In this document: one piece after another, positions 9,190 to 17,297 of the stretch | Layout: every line of letters begins with the position of its first letter | How positions within the stretch are numbered: position 1 is the stretch's first letter | Assembly (NCBI GenBank): GCA_965216225.1 | Contig: CBDCFF010000032.1 | Coordinates: 1-64,000 of the forward strand | DNA from: 3107 sp965216225 | GTDB taxonomy: Bacteria; Pseudomonadota; Alphaproteobacteria; Rhodobacterales; Rhodobacteraceae | Length of the DNA: 64,000 bases | Direction of reading: 5' to 3' | Position numbers and translations under genes: made by a program | The notes under the pieces: model-generated | Database searches by the model: none | What the model saw: the letters and a program-made list of their open reading frames with translations, nothing else | Told to the model about the DNA's origin: nothing

Positions 9190-9615
9190 GATCGAGTTGA
9201 CGCATGACCCCCTTCCAGCGCTTTCGCCGGCGGGCCACATCGGCTCGGGCCCGCTCAAGGGCGAGCAGTGTTTTTTTTTGAAGCTCAGCCCCTCGCGGCG
9301 CATGAAGTGCCAGACCGCATTGTGGGACACCTTGACGCCCCGCTTCGCCAGCATGTCTTTCAGACCATGCAGCGTCAGGTGCGGCGTGCGGTTGATCTGC
9401 TCCAGGATAAAATCACGGTGGGGTTCAAGGATAATCCTGCGGTGGCCACCCATCTTGCCAGGCGCCACGCTGCCAGTCTCGCGATATCGCTGGCGCCACT
9501 TGATCACCGAAGAAACAGCCACCGAGAAACGGGCAGCCACAACACGTGCCGTCTCGCCGGAAACAACAGCTGCTACTGCACGCTCCCGAAGATCATTCGA
9601 ATAGGGTTTTACCAT
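9190..9615 (-). pseudogene. IS630-family transposase, N-terminal part
   Basis: ATG at 9615 begins MVKPYSNDLRERAV, the standard IS630 helix-turn-helix start, with SVIKWRQRYRETGSVAPGKMGG and the linker HLTLHGLKDMLAKRGV. At about 9270-9278 a run of nine T (A on the coding strand) is a likely slippage site: shifting frame gives LLALERARADVARRRKRW, the expected continuation. IS66 copy A truncates the gene at 9189. The element's start end lies at about 9655-9660, abutting the kinase-like gene fragment. Confidence 0.82.
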
Positions 9616-9660
9616 GCATGCCGGCCTCCAGTCCCGGCACGCAGTTTGAATCACAATTCA

Positions 9661-9850
9661 ACGAAAAACGGAATCCCGAGATTCAAACAAATGATGAACC
9701 GCTCTAGCGTTGGTGACTTCACCTTCGAGGCACACTGGTTCAATCGTCGCCGAATCAAAAGCGCAGAACAGTACACGGCAGCAGAGCTCAAGGACTTGCA
9801 CAGGCAATGGACGGGAGTTCGGCTCTATCGTGATGGGTTTAGAGTTTATC
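9661..9850 (+). pseudogene. Histidine-kinase-like GHKL protein, internal 5' fragment (interrupted by IS21)
   Basis: Open frame ending in VRLYRDGFRVY at the IS21 boundary; joined to the segment from 12489 it reads DGFRVYPYGEDDDDWLNLD, a signature I associate with two-lobed GHKL ATPases found beside helicases and nucleases. The joint is in frame once one copy of the 6-bp duplication (tttatc) is removed. Everything upstream, including the expected first ATP-binding lobe, is gone: the sequence before 9660 is IS630. So the gene was damaged twice, first at its 5' end and again by IS21 (the order is inferred, not proven). Confidence 0.75.
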
Positions 9851-9977
9851 TGTAGCGCGACAATCAAGATGAGAAGTGCGCGTCAATCAGGATGAGAATC
9901 CTTGGTCGCGACGTTTGGGACGATGCCGGGCTTTTGTGCCGCGATCAAGGGGTTTGTTTTTTGATTGTCGCGGAGCG

Positions 9978-10787
9978 TCAATCAGCTTTGGTGTTTTCCG
10001 GTGTGGCTTTTTGTGCAGGCCTTCCCGGCCCCTTTGCCTTTTGTGCTGCTCTTCGCCGGTAGCTTTCGACATTCATCTCGAAGATGGTTGCGTGGTGCAC
10101 GAGCCTGTCGACGGCGGCCAATGTCATGGCCGGGTCTGGAAAAATCGCATTCCACTCCCCGAAGGGCTGGTTGGCCGTGATCAACATTGAGCGGCGTTCA
10201 TATCTCGCGCTGATGAGTTCGAAGAGCACACTGGTTTCAGCCTGATCCTTGGTGACGTAGGTGATGTCATCGAGGATCAGCAGATGGAATTTGTCGAGCT
10301 TTGCAATGGCACTTTCGAGGACGAGATCGCGGCGGGCCTGTTGGAGTTTCTGGACCAGATCGGTGGTGCGGCTGAATAGGACGCGGTAGCCTTGCTCGAC
10401 AAGGGCGAGCCCGATGGCTGAGCCGAGATGTGATTTGCCCACACCTGGCGGCCCAAACAGCAGGATGTTGCCGCCCTTTCCGATCCAGCTGTCGCCAGCG
10501 GTGATCGCACTGACATGGGCCTTGGACAGCATGGGGACGGCTGTGAAGTCGAAGGTGTCGATCGTTTTTCCGGGCAACAGGCGTGCCTGTGCGAGATGTC
10601 GCTCGATACGACGGCGATCTCGTTCAGCCAGTTCATGCTCCACCAGGGTGCTGAGCATCCGAGCGGCGGGCCAGCCTTCCTTGTCGGCTTGTTCCGCAAA
10701 GCGCGGCCATAGCGCCTTGATGGCTGGCAAGCGCAATTCGGTCAGAGCCAAGGTTAGGCGGGCGGTATCGGTCTGGGGCGATGTCAT
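9978..10787 (-). CDS. istB: IS21 helper ATPase IstB
   Basis: 269-residue AAA+ ATPase of the IstB/DnaC type that selects target DNA and activates IstA. Walker A FGPPGVGKSHLG, Walker B LLILDDI, sensor region ITANQPFGEWN. Its start overlaps the istA stop by 4 bp. Full length and intact. Confidence 0.95.
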   Translation of the reverse strand: MTSPQTDTARLTLALTELRLPAIKALWPRFAEQADKEGWPAARMLSTLVEHELAERDRRRIERHLAQARLLPGKTIDTFDFTAVPMLSKAHVSAITAGDSWIGKGGNILLFGPPGVGKSHLGSAIGLALVEQGYRVLFSRTTDLVQKLQQARRDLVLESAIAKLDKFHLLILDDITYVTKDQAETSVLFELISARYERRSMLITANQPFGEWNAIFPDPAMTLAAVDRLVHHATIFEMNVESYRRRAAQKAKGPGRPAQKATPENTKAD

Positions 10788-12304
10788 GCTGTCACCTCCT
10801 GAGCGGATGGCGTACCGCCGACCAACTGGTCGTAAGATGACAGGTCGGCCAGTTGCACCGCGACTTGGGGGAGTGCGTCTTGTGATGGGCTAAACACTGC
10901 GCGTAGGGCCGCCATGTCAGGCGGGCGCTTCTGGCGAAGGTCCTCCTCAAGCTGCGCTGCCAATTCAGCCTCGCAGCCCCGCTCGTGTGCCAGCGCCAGA
11001 AGATCGACAACCATGCGACACGCCGCCTTCTCACTGGTCTGCTCCAGCAGGAATGCGAACATGTTACGGAACGCCCGGCGCGGGAATAGCTGATCCCGAT
11101 AGACCAGCCCCATCAGCGCCATGGGCTTTTTGCGCAAGGAGTGGATGACGTGGTGGTAATTGACCACGTGCCCATGGCTCCCGGTGCTCGAGGCTCGTCC
11201 GCGTGTCAGCGTTAGCAGGGCAGAGCTTCCCAGGAACAGCTCCAACCGATCATCGTAGAGCCGAACCCGCAGCTGATGCCCGATCAACCGGGATGGCACG
11301 GTGTAGAACACCTTGCGCAAGGTGAAGCCCCCGGAGGAAGTGACGCGCAACGTGATCTCCTCGTAATCCGTGGTCCGCCGCGTCGGCAAAGGTCTGAGGC
11401 TCGCACGTTCCGCATCGATACGCTTGGCATTGCGGGCGTTGATCCGGCCCACGATCTCGTCGATGAAGCGACGATAATCTTGCAAGCTTTCGAAGTCGCG
11501 CGACCCACGCATGACCAGCGCGTCCTCAATGGTGCGCTTCAGATGCCCATTGGGGCTCTCGATGGAACCGTTCTCGTGTGCGACGCCCTTGTTGTTGCGC
11601 GTCGGCGTCATTCCATAATGGTTGCACAGGGCGTCGAAGCGGTCGGTTAGATCGGCCCGGGATGACTTATCCAGGTTCTTGAAGGCCGCCGACAGGCTGT
11701 CAGTTCTATGATTGTGTGGCACGCCGCCGAGCGTCCAGAGGGCGTTCTGCAATCCCTCAGCCAGCGCCACATAGCTTTCGCCGCCCAGCACGACGTGGGC
11801 GTGCTGAAACCCGCTATAGGCAAGCCGGAAGTGATACAGTCGATGGCCCAGTGCCTCACCGGCAATGGTCACACCCAACTTGCCCATGGCGGTGAAATCC
11901 GACAGGCCCATTTTGCCCGGTGTGTGGGTCTGCCGGAAAATGACGTCCTGTTCAGGGCCGTGTTCCGCATTCCAGGCGCGTATCCGTCGCTCCGGAGTCC
12001 GTCGGATGCCCGTACCCAGATCAGAATGCCGACGCAGAAGCTCCTCGTAAACCGCCACAGGTCGGATCCCCGGTGAGGACCGCAGAAGCGGCACGACCTC
12101 CGCATCAAAAATGTCCGCCAGCGGGTCCGGACGCCGCCGGCCGCGAGGGGCCTTCTTCTGTGATGGTAAAATTGGGTCAGCTTGCAGCCGATAGCCCGTT
12201 GCCTGGCTGATCCCCGCCTTGGCAGCGGCAACGGCAACGGAATGGGTCGATCTGAGCGTCATGAAGAGCCTCATTTGTTGGTCAGTGACATGACAGCCCG
12301 GCAT
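10784..12304 (-). CDS. istA: IS21 transposase IstA
   Basis: DDE transposase of about 506 residues. N-terminal helix-turn-helix (THSVAVAAAKAGISQATGYR), catalytic core beginning GLSDFTAMGKLGV with the last acid in HENGSIESPNGHLKR, and a C-terminal beta-barrel-like region. Start taken at MPGCHVTDQQMRLFM; an in-frame start 9 codons upstream (12331) is less likely. Differs from copies 2 and 3 at one residue of the RRTxERR segment (P instead of L). Confidence 0.94.
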   Translation of the reverse strand: MPGCHVTDQQMRLFMTLRSTHSVAVAAAKAGISQATGYRLQADPILPSQKKAPRGRRRPDPLADIFDAEVVPLLRSSPGIRPVAVYEELLRRHSDLGTGIRRTPERRIRAWNAEHGPEQDVIFRQTHTPGKMGLSDFTAMGKLGVTIAGEALGHRLYHFRLAYSGFQHAHVVLGGESYVALAEGLQNALWTLGGVPHNHRTDSLSAAFKNLDKSSRADLTDRFDALCNHYGMTPTRNNKGVAHENGSIESPNGHLKRTIEDALVMRGSRDFESLQDYRRFIDEIVGRINARNAKRIDAERASLRPLPTRRTTDYEEITLRVTSSGGFTLRKVFYTVPSRLIGHQLRVRLYDDRLELFLGSSALLTLTRGRASSTGSHGHVVNYHHVIHSLRKKPMALMGLVYRDQLFPRRAFRNMFAFLLEQTSEKAACRMVVDLLALAHERGCEAELAAQLEEDLRQKRPPDMAALRAVFSPSQDALPQVAVQLADLSSYDQLVGGTPSAQEVTA

Positions 12305-12380
12305 GAACGATCCCCTTGCACAGAAAATCATTCCTTATCCGAGCCGGCCACAACCGTCAGGCCCGCCCCAAAAGGGCAAA

Positions 12381-12441
12381 ACGCGTGTGCGGGGCCTCCC
12401 CAGTCGGGCTACGCCCTCCCTGCGAGCCCCCGCACACGCGT
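12381..12441. repeat. 14-bp inverted repeat near the IS21 right end
   Basis: acgcgtgtgcgggg at 12381-12394 and its reverse complement at 12428-12441, separated by 33 bp, between the istA start and the element end. Present in all three IS21 copies (about 35713-35773 and 46552-46612). A hairpin here could block read-through from outside into istA or act in transposition; this is inference. Confidence 0.6.
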
Positions 12442-12488
12442 TCTCATCCTGATTGACGCTGGATTCTCACCTTGTTTGTCGCGCAGCA

Positions 12489-13645
12489 TTTATCCGTATG
12501 GGGAAGACGACGACGACTGGTTAAATCTCGACCGCAAAGCCCTTATGGCAAAGGGCTATCTCTTGAACAAAATCCAGCTGATCGGCCAAGTCAACATAGG
12601 CAGAGCAAGCAATCCAGAACTCGTGGACCAAACCAACAGGGAAGGCCTCAGGGTGACATCGGAGCACGATGTCTTGCTGGAGGTTGTGCAGTTCAGCATT
12701 CAAACACAGCTCCGAGAAAAGATGCGTAGGGTTGAGTCTGAGTACAAAGAGAAGCGCGAGAAGTTCGAACCGGCGAAGACAGAGGTGAAAGCTCTCGAGA
12801 AGCGTGCCCGCGACTCGATCACTTTGCTTCGGGAAACGGCAACACGGAAAGAGCGTGAAACAATAGACCAGTTACAAATGATCCTGTTTCAGGTCACCGA
12901 ATTCGCGCAACGGGCACAAAAGCGGATCGAAGAAGTCGAACAAGATGCTCAACAGATGATCGATATGGCGGGCATCGGTCTTATGGTCGAGATGGTGGCG
13001 CACGAACTGGCCCGCACGTCGGAAGACGCACTTGATAACTTGAATGCCCTCAGGGCGAAATCTGTGCCCGACGACGTCAGGTCCCGGATCGAAAGTTTGC
13101 GCGCTTCGATGAAGAGCATCTCGAAACGATTGCGCGTTCTTGATCCGCTGAGCGTATCCGGGCGCCAAGCCTCGGAAACCTTCGATCTTGCTGAGCTAAT
13201 ACGCGAGACCGTGGAAGCACATGAAAATCAATTCAAACGGCATGAGATCGCGGTAGAGCTCAATCTTGGGAAAAAGCCGGTGAAAATCCGTGTAGTCAAA
13301 GGGATGGTAGTTCAGGTGCTGGAGAATCTGATCTCAAATTCAGTCTACTGGCTGGGTTTGGAAAAGGCGCAACGATCGCGATTTAAACCCTCCATTCAAA
13401 TTAGCCTCGACCCTGTGGCGTCAATGATTTACTTCGAGGATAACGGGCCAGGAATCCACAAGACCAATGTTGAAGATGTGTTCGAGATATTCTTCTCACT
13501 CAAGGAGTCGAAAAAACGGCGTGGACTGGGCCTTTATATCGCACAACATTGCGCCGCGTTCAACGGGGGGAAACTTGAAATCGACACGGAAGAACCAAAC
13601 TCGCAAGGTCGGTTCAACAGGTTCATCTATTCGGTCGGCCAGTAG
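12489..13645 (+). pseudogene. Histidine-kinase-like GHKL protein, 3' part (interrupted by IS21)
   Basis: 385 codons of an ATP-binding protein. After the YPYGEDDDDWLNLD segment comes a long charged coiled coil (about 12700-12960), then a histidine-kinase-like dimerisation helix (MVEMVAHELARTSEDAL, histidine codon at 13001) and a GHKL domain with N box ENLISNSVYWL (about 13320), G1 EDNGPGI (about 13437) and G2 RRGLGLYIAQ (about 13520). No membrane segment or sensor domain. Twelve bases separate it from the receiver-like gene, so they form a kinase/receiver pair. The first half is missing; a frame running out of the IS21 end (TTG or ATG codons after 12470) could still yield a C-terminal product. 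Confidence 0.82.
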
Positions 13646-13657
13646 TGAGGACAGTGA

Positions 13658-15583
13658 ATGACGACCGCCGATCTTCTGAAGGAGAACAAAATCAAAACTG
13701 CTCTAATCGTTGACGATGGATACGATACTTCTCCACGGCTAACCGATCTCGGGGCAACGAACGCCGACTGGGCAACCTTCTTTGACGACCTGACTGATGA
13801 TGACGTCGATGCCCTTCAGCATGCCTACGGCGCATTCAATCCGGATTCCGACACTGATTATTCTAAAGACGAGGCTTTTTTGAACATAGCCTGGAGCATT
13901 CGCAATCAGCTGAGTTCGGAAGCCGTCGAACACATTTTCTCAGATTACCAAAACGGCCAAAAGGTGATGGGGTCTGTGCTTCAACAGGCTGAAAACCGTT
14001 TGAAATCGTTCGGGCTGAAAGTCACAAAGGCAGGCCGGGATTTTGCCCGAGCGGCTGAGCAAGCGGATTTGATACTCATCGATCTCTACTTGGGGTCACA
14101 GCAAAACTCCGACGATATGAAACTGTCGATAGAGGGCCTTCGCTCCGTAATCGAAAAGCGGCGGAAATCCCCTCCAGCCATCATACTCATGTCGAGTCAT
14201 CCCAATGTTGTCGAAGAGCGCATCAGGTTTCGCGATGAGGCTGGAGTGTTTGCATCCGGCTTTAGGGTAATCCAGAAGGCAGATATTGACAAACAAGGCC
14301 GTATCGATCAGATGCTGTTCGAGCTTGCTCAACATCGCCAGGATTCGTTGAAACGGACAAACTTTCTAGAAACCTGGAGGGAGGGCATTCGCCAAGCAGT
14401 GGATGCGACGTCCAGGGATATCCGGCGACTGGATTTGGATGATATTGTGCAGCTGCAGAACCTGCTTCTGGATGACGAGCAAGCATTGCGTGGCAGTTAC
14501 ATGCTTGATCTCGTCGACCGACTCCTCCTTCATGAGATTGAAGCCGACAAACCCACAATAGCAGCCGCCAAAAGACTGAACGCTATGGATAGCGATGAGC
14601 ATCCGCCAAATACGATCACTGAGGCTAAAGACAACCTTCATCTGATCCGCAAGACACTCTACGTTCACCCTAATCGTAGAGATCTAGACTCGCCTGGCGG
14701 TTATCCTGTTGCGTTTGGAGACATCATCGCACTTCGGGACGGTGCTAAAGCGCTACCAGGTTCGATCTTCGCAGGAGCGCAGACTTCGGTTTTCGCCGTT
14801 ATGACGCCGGTATGTGACTTGGTCCGTGATCCGCCCGGCGCAAAGCGAGTCCTGCTTCTCGAAGGAGAACGCAAGCTTGTCAATGCAGTTGCCTATTCTC
14901 CACCCATGGCTGGCGATGCTGATCCGCGCACGATAGTTCTTCTACACGGCGAGCCAAAATTCGGCGTTGCGTGGAAGACCAAAAAGCTTGCCACTCTGAC
15001 GAAGACTGTCACGGAAAACCTCCTTGCGAAGGATAGTGTATTCATCGCGGGTCGCCTCCGCAGTGAGTACGCGCTCGAACTGCAGCAGGCCATGCTGAGC
15101 GGCGTTGGGAGGGTCGGCAACATGGCACCTATGCCGTCAAACTATCCAATCGTGGCGACCGTCTACTATCCAGATAGCGAGCGAAACTTCGTGCCACTGA
15201 ATATCAACCTAAATGGCATGTGCGTTATCGGCCGATCGTCAAACAAGAAAGTGGTACGCATCGGATTTGACAGCTTTCAGCGCTATGATTTTGCAGACAA
15301 ACTTCACGACGTAATCGATCACGTTAACGGAAAAAGTCGGGATAAGGTTCGGCAGTGTCTCGCACCCGAATGTATCAATGCGCTCTTCACCGAAGGATTC
15401 GCATGTGATCTTTCGAAAGCGTCATCCAAGCATGTGCCTTGCAAACCAACGCTCGTATCCAATACGCCGCAAATCGGTACAGTTGTCTACGCCTCGGATG
15501 CCGATAAACGGATAACTAATCCCGGTCTACGGCAATCTGCGGGCCTGGTCTTCGAAATCATGGAAGATTCGGTAACCGAGTGA
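13658..15583 (+). CDS. Receiver-domain-like protein, large (641 aa)
   Basis: The first 230 residues carry the residues of a response-regulator receiver: acidic pair D19-D20 (ALIVDDGYD), phospho-acceptor D142 (LILIDLYLG), S179/S180 (IILMSSHP) and K207 (FRVIQKADI). About 100 extra residues sit between the acidic pair and D142, unusual for a receiver. Residues 230-641 match no domain I recognise and contain no DNA-binding motif I can see, so this is not an ordinary transcription regulator. It follows the kinase-like gene by 12 bp with a tgagg ribosome site, and is likely its phosphorelay or ATP-signal partner. A 79-bp gap separates it from the helicase gene. Confidence 0.78.
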   Translation: MTTADLLKENKIKTALIVDDGYDTSPRLTDLGATNADWATFFDDLTDDDVDALQHAYGAFNPDSDTDYSKDEAFLNIAWSIRNQLSSEAVEHIFSDYQNGQKVMGSVLQQAENRLKSFGLKVTKAGRDFARAAEQADLILIDLYLGSQQNSDDMKLSIEGLRSVIEKRRKSPPAIILMSSHPNVVEERIRFRDEAGVFASGFRVIQKADIDKQGRIDQMLFELAQHRQDSLKRTNFLETWREGIRQAVDATSRDIRRLDLDDIVQLQNLLLDDEQALRGSYMLDLVDRLLLHEIEADKPTIAAAKRLNAMDSDEHPPNTITEAKDNLHLIRKTLYVHPNRRDLDSPGGYPVAFGDIIALRDGAKALPGSIFAGAQTSVFAVMTPVCDLVRDPPGAKRVLLLEGERKLVNAVAYSPPMAGDADPRTIVLLHGEPKFGVAWKTKKLATLTKTVTENLLAKDSVFIAGRLRSEYALELQQAMLSGVGRVGNMAPMPSNYPIVATVYYPDSERNFVPLNINLNGMCVIGRSSNKKVVRIGFDSFQRYDFADKLHDVIDHVNGKSRDKVRQCLAPECINALFTEGFACDLSKASSKHVPCKPTLVSNTPQIGTVVYASDADKRITNPGLRQSAGLVFEIMEDSVTE

Positions 15584-15662
15584 CCGGGTCCATGAAAAAT
15601 CACTGCTCCCGAGACCTTGAAGACTGCTTCGGCGTCTGACTCCATTGGAAGGAACCCGCTGC

Positions 15663-17297
15663 TTGAACACAACGGCCCCTGGTATCTCGGTGAAGGACCT
15701 GTTCCTCTCTGCAAAACCGAAGTCGGTGCTGCAGTTGCTACCGCAGTCCACAGTGGAGCTTATCGAGAGAATGTCTCCAGGTCTGTTGGAGACCGACGAG
15801 GCCAACCGGGTTGCTGTTGCCACCATCGATCCAATCGAGGCCATTCAGGACGGACCGACGCGGTTAAAGATCATCAGACTGCTTCCACTGTCAAAGGCTC
15901 GCGAACTTTGCGCAAGACTGGATCTATCAATCGATCGTAGTCCCTATGACGCTATTGAAGCGGGTATCCATGTCATTGGTATTGAGCCAATCTGCGATTT
16001 TCTCGGTATCGTGGACGACCCGCGAGCACCTAGGCTGGTTGCGCCGACATCTCAAGAAGCCACAGCAAATTATGGGCTGTTTCCCCATCAGCGCGTGGCA
16101 GCTCGAAAGGTCGCAGCGGCGCTCGCCCGACCGCCTCGTAAAACCATTCTTCACATGCCAACTGGAGCCGGCAAGACGCGAACAGCAGTGCATCTCGTTG
16201 CCCGGCATCTCCGCGAATATGGCCCGACAGTCGTGGTTTGGCTTGCGCAGAACCGCGAGTTGCTCGATCAGGCGTCGGACGAATTCGAAAAGGCATGGTT
16301 GCCTCTTGGAGACCGAGATGTTCAGCTTATGCGTTCCTGGGGCAATCGCCGCGCTCCGCTTGAGGAATTGCAGGATGGTTTGGTTGTCGCGGGCCTGGCC
16401 AAGATGGCAAGCCTCGACGCGCGAGATGTGGCAACGCTGCTGAAGCTTGCAGATCGTGCGTCCCTCACGGTCATCGATGAAGCGCACCAAGCGATTGCTC
16501 CCACATATGCAAATGTTCTTCGAGCCCTAAGCTCAAAGCGACCTGAGAATGCCCTTCTCGGCTTGACCGCTACACCTGGGCGCAGTTGGTCTGAGATCGA
16601 AGAAGACAAGCGCCTCTCTGAATTCTTCGATGGACAGAAAGTTCTCTTGGAGGTTGAGGGCTATGACGATCCGGTCTCATTCTTGATGGAAGAGAAGTAT
16701 CTGGCACGTCCGATATTCCGACAGCTGGAAGCGCCGTCGGAGGTGCAAATGGACAAGGCCGACCAGAGAACCGTTCAAAATGACCCTGATCTTTCGGACG
16801 AGTTCCTTGAGAAGCTTGGGCTTGATACGGCACGCACAGAAGCTGTTCTCGCAGCGATCCTTGACGCCGTCACACGGCATGACCGCGTTATCGTCTTTGC
16901 ACCATCCGTCGAGAACGCCAAACTTCTTCAAGCGGTGCTCACGATCAAGAATGTCGAAGCCTTGTTCGTCTCCGGCGAAACTGAATCCGCCGAGCGAGAG
17001 CGGAGGATACGCCGATACAAATCCAATGCCCGCAACAAGATCGTCATGGTGAATTTTGGCGTACTGACAACCGGCTTCGACGCACCACGCACGAGTTGCG
17101 CGATCATCGCAAGACCCACGCGATCACTCGTGCTCTACAGCCAGATGGTCGGAAGGGCGACCCGCGGGGTACGGGCTGGAGGCAACGAAGAAGCCGAGAT
17201 CATTACGATCACCGATCCGAGCCTGCCTGGTTTTGGGAGCGTGGCGGAAGCATTTTCGAATTGGGAGGACGTTTGGGATGAACCAGATGGCGGATAG
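15663..17297 (+). CDS. Superfamily 2 DEAH helicase of the GHKL/receiver operon
   Basis: About 544 residues with a complete SF2 core: Walker A MPTGAGKTRTA, motif II VIDEAHQ, motif III GLTATPGRS, motif VI QMVGRATRG. The N-terminal 130 residues are unassigned. The TTG at 15663 is chosen because ggaagga lies 9 bp upstream; an in-frame TTG at 15645 exists but lies before that site. The 3' end overlaps the next gene by 20 bp. Probably remodels or translocates on DNA for the neighbouring GHKL ATPase. Confidence 0.88.
   Translation: MNTTAPGISVKDLFLSAKPKSVLQLLPQSTVELIERMSPGLLETDEANRVAVATIDPIEAIQDGPTRLKIIRLLPLSKARELCARLDLSIDRSPYDAIEAGIHVIGIEPICDFLGIVDDPRAPRLVAPTSQEATANYGLFPHQRVAARKVAAALARPPRKTILHMPTGAGKTRTAVHLVARHLREYGPTVVVWLAQNRELLDQASDEFEKAWLPLGDRDVQLMRSWGNRRAPLEELQDGLVVAGLAKMASLDARDVATLLKLADRASLTVIDEAHQAIAPTYANVLRALSSKRPENALLGLTATPGRSWSEIEEDKRLSEFFDGQKVLLEVEGYDDPVSFLMEEKYLARPIFRQLEAPSEVQMDKADQRTVQNDPDLSDEFLEKLGLDTARTEAVLAAILDAVTRHDRVIVFAPSVENAKLLQAVLTIKNVEALFVSGETESAERERRIRRYKSNARNKIVMVNFGVLTTGFDAPRTSCAIIARPTRSLVLYSQMVGRATRGVRAGGNEEAEIITITDPSLPGFGSVAEAFSNWEDVWDEPDGG

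Larger units (their letters stand above)
9851..12488 (-). mobile_element. IS21-family element, copy 1 (2638 bp)
   Basis: Begins tgtagcgcgacaatcaag and ends ttgtcgcgcagca. Flanked by a 6-bp direct repeat tttatc (9845-9850 and 12489-12494). As usual for IS21 there are multiple terminal repeats: gcgcgacaatcaagatgaga then gcgcgtcaatcaggatgaga at the left, and two related copies in inverse orientation at the right; these are presumably IstA binding sites. Contains istA and istB reading right to left. Confidence 0.95.

Noticed and set aside
9268..9660. Plus-strand frame before the kinase-like fragment as its native N-terminus
   Set aside because: It is antisense to IS630 transposase; only codons after about 9661 belong to the kinase-like gene.
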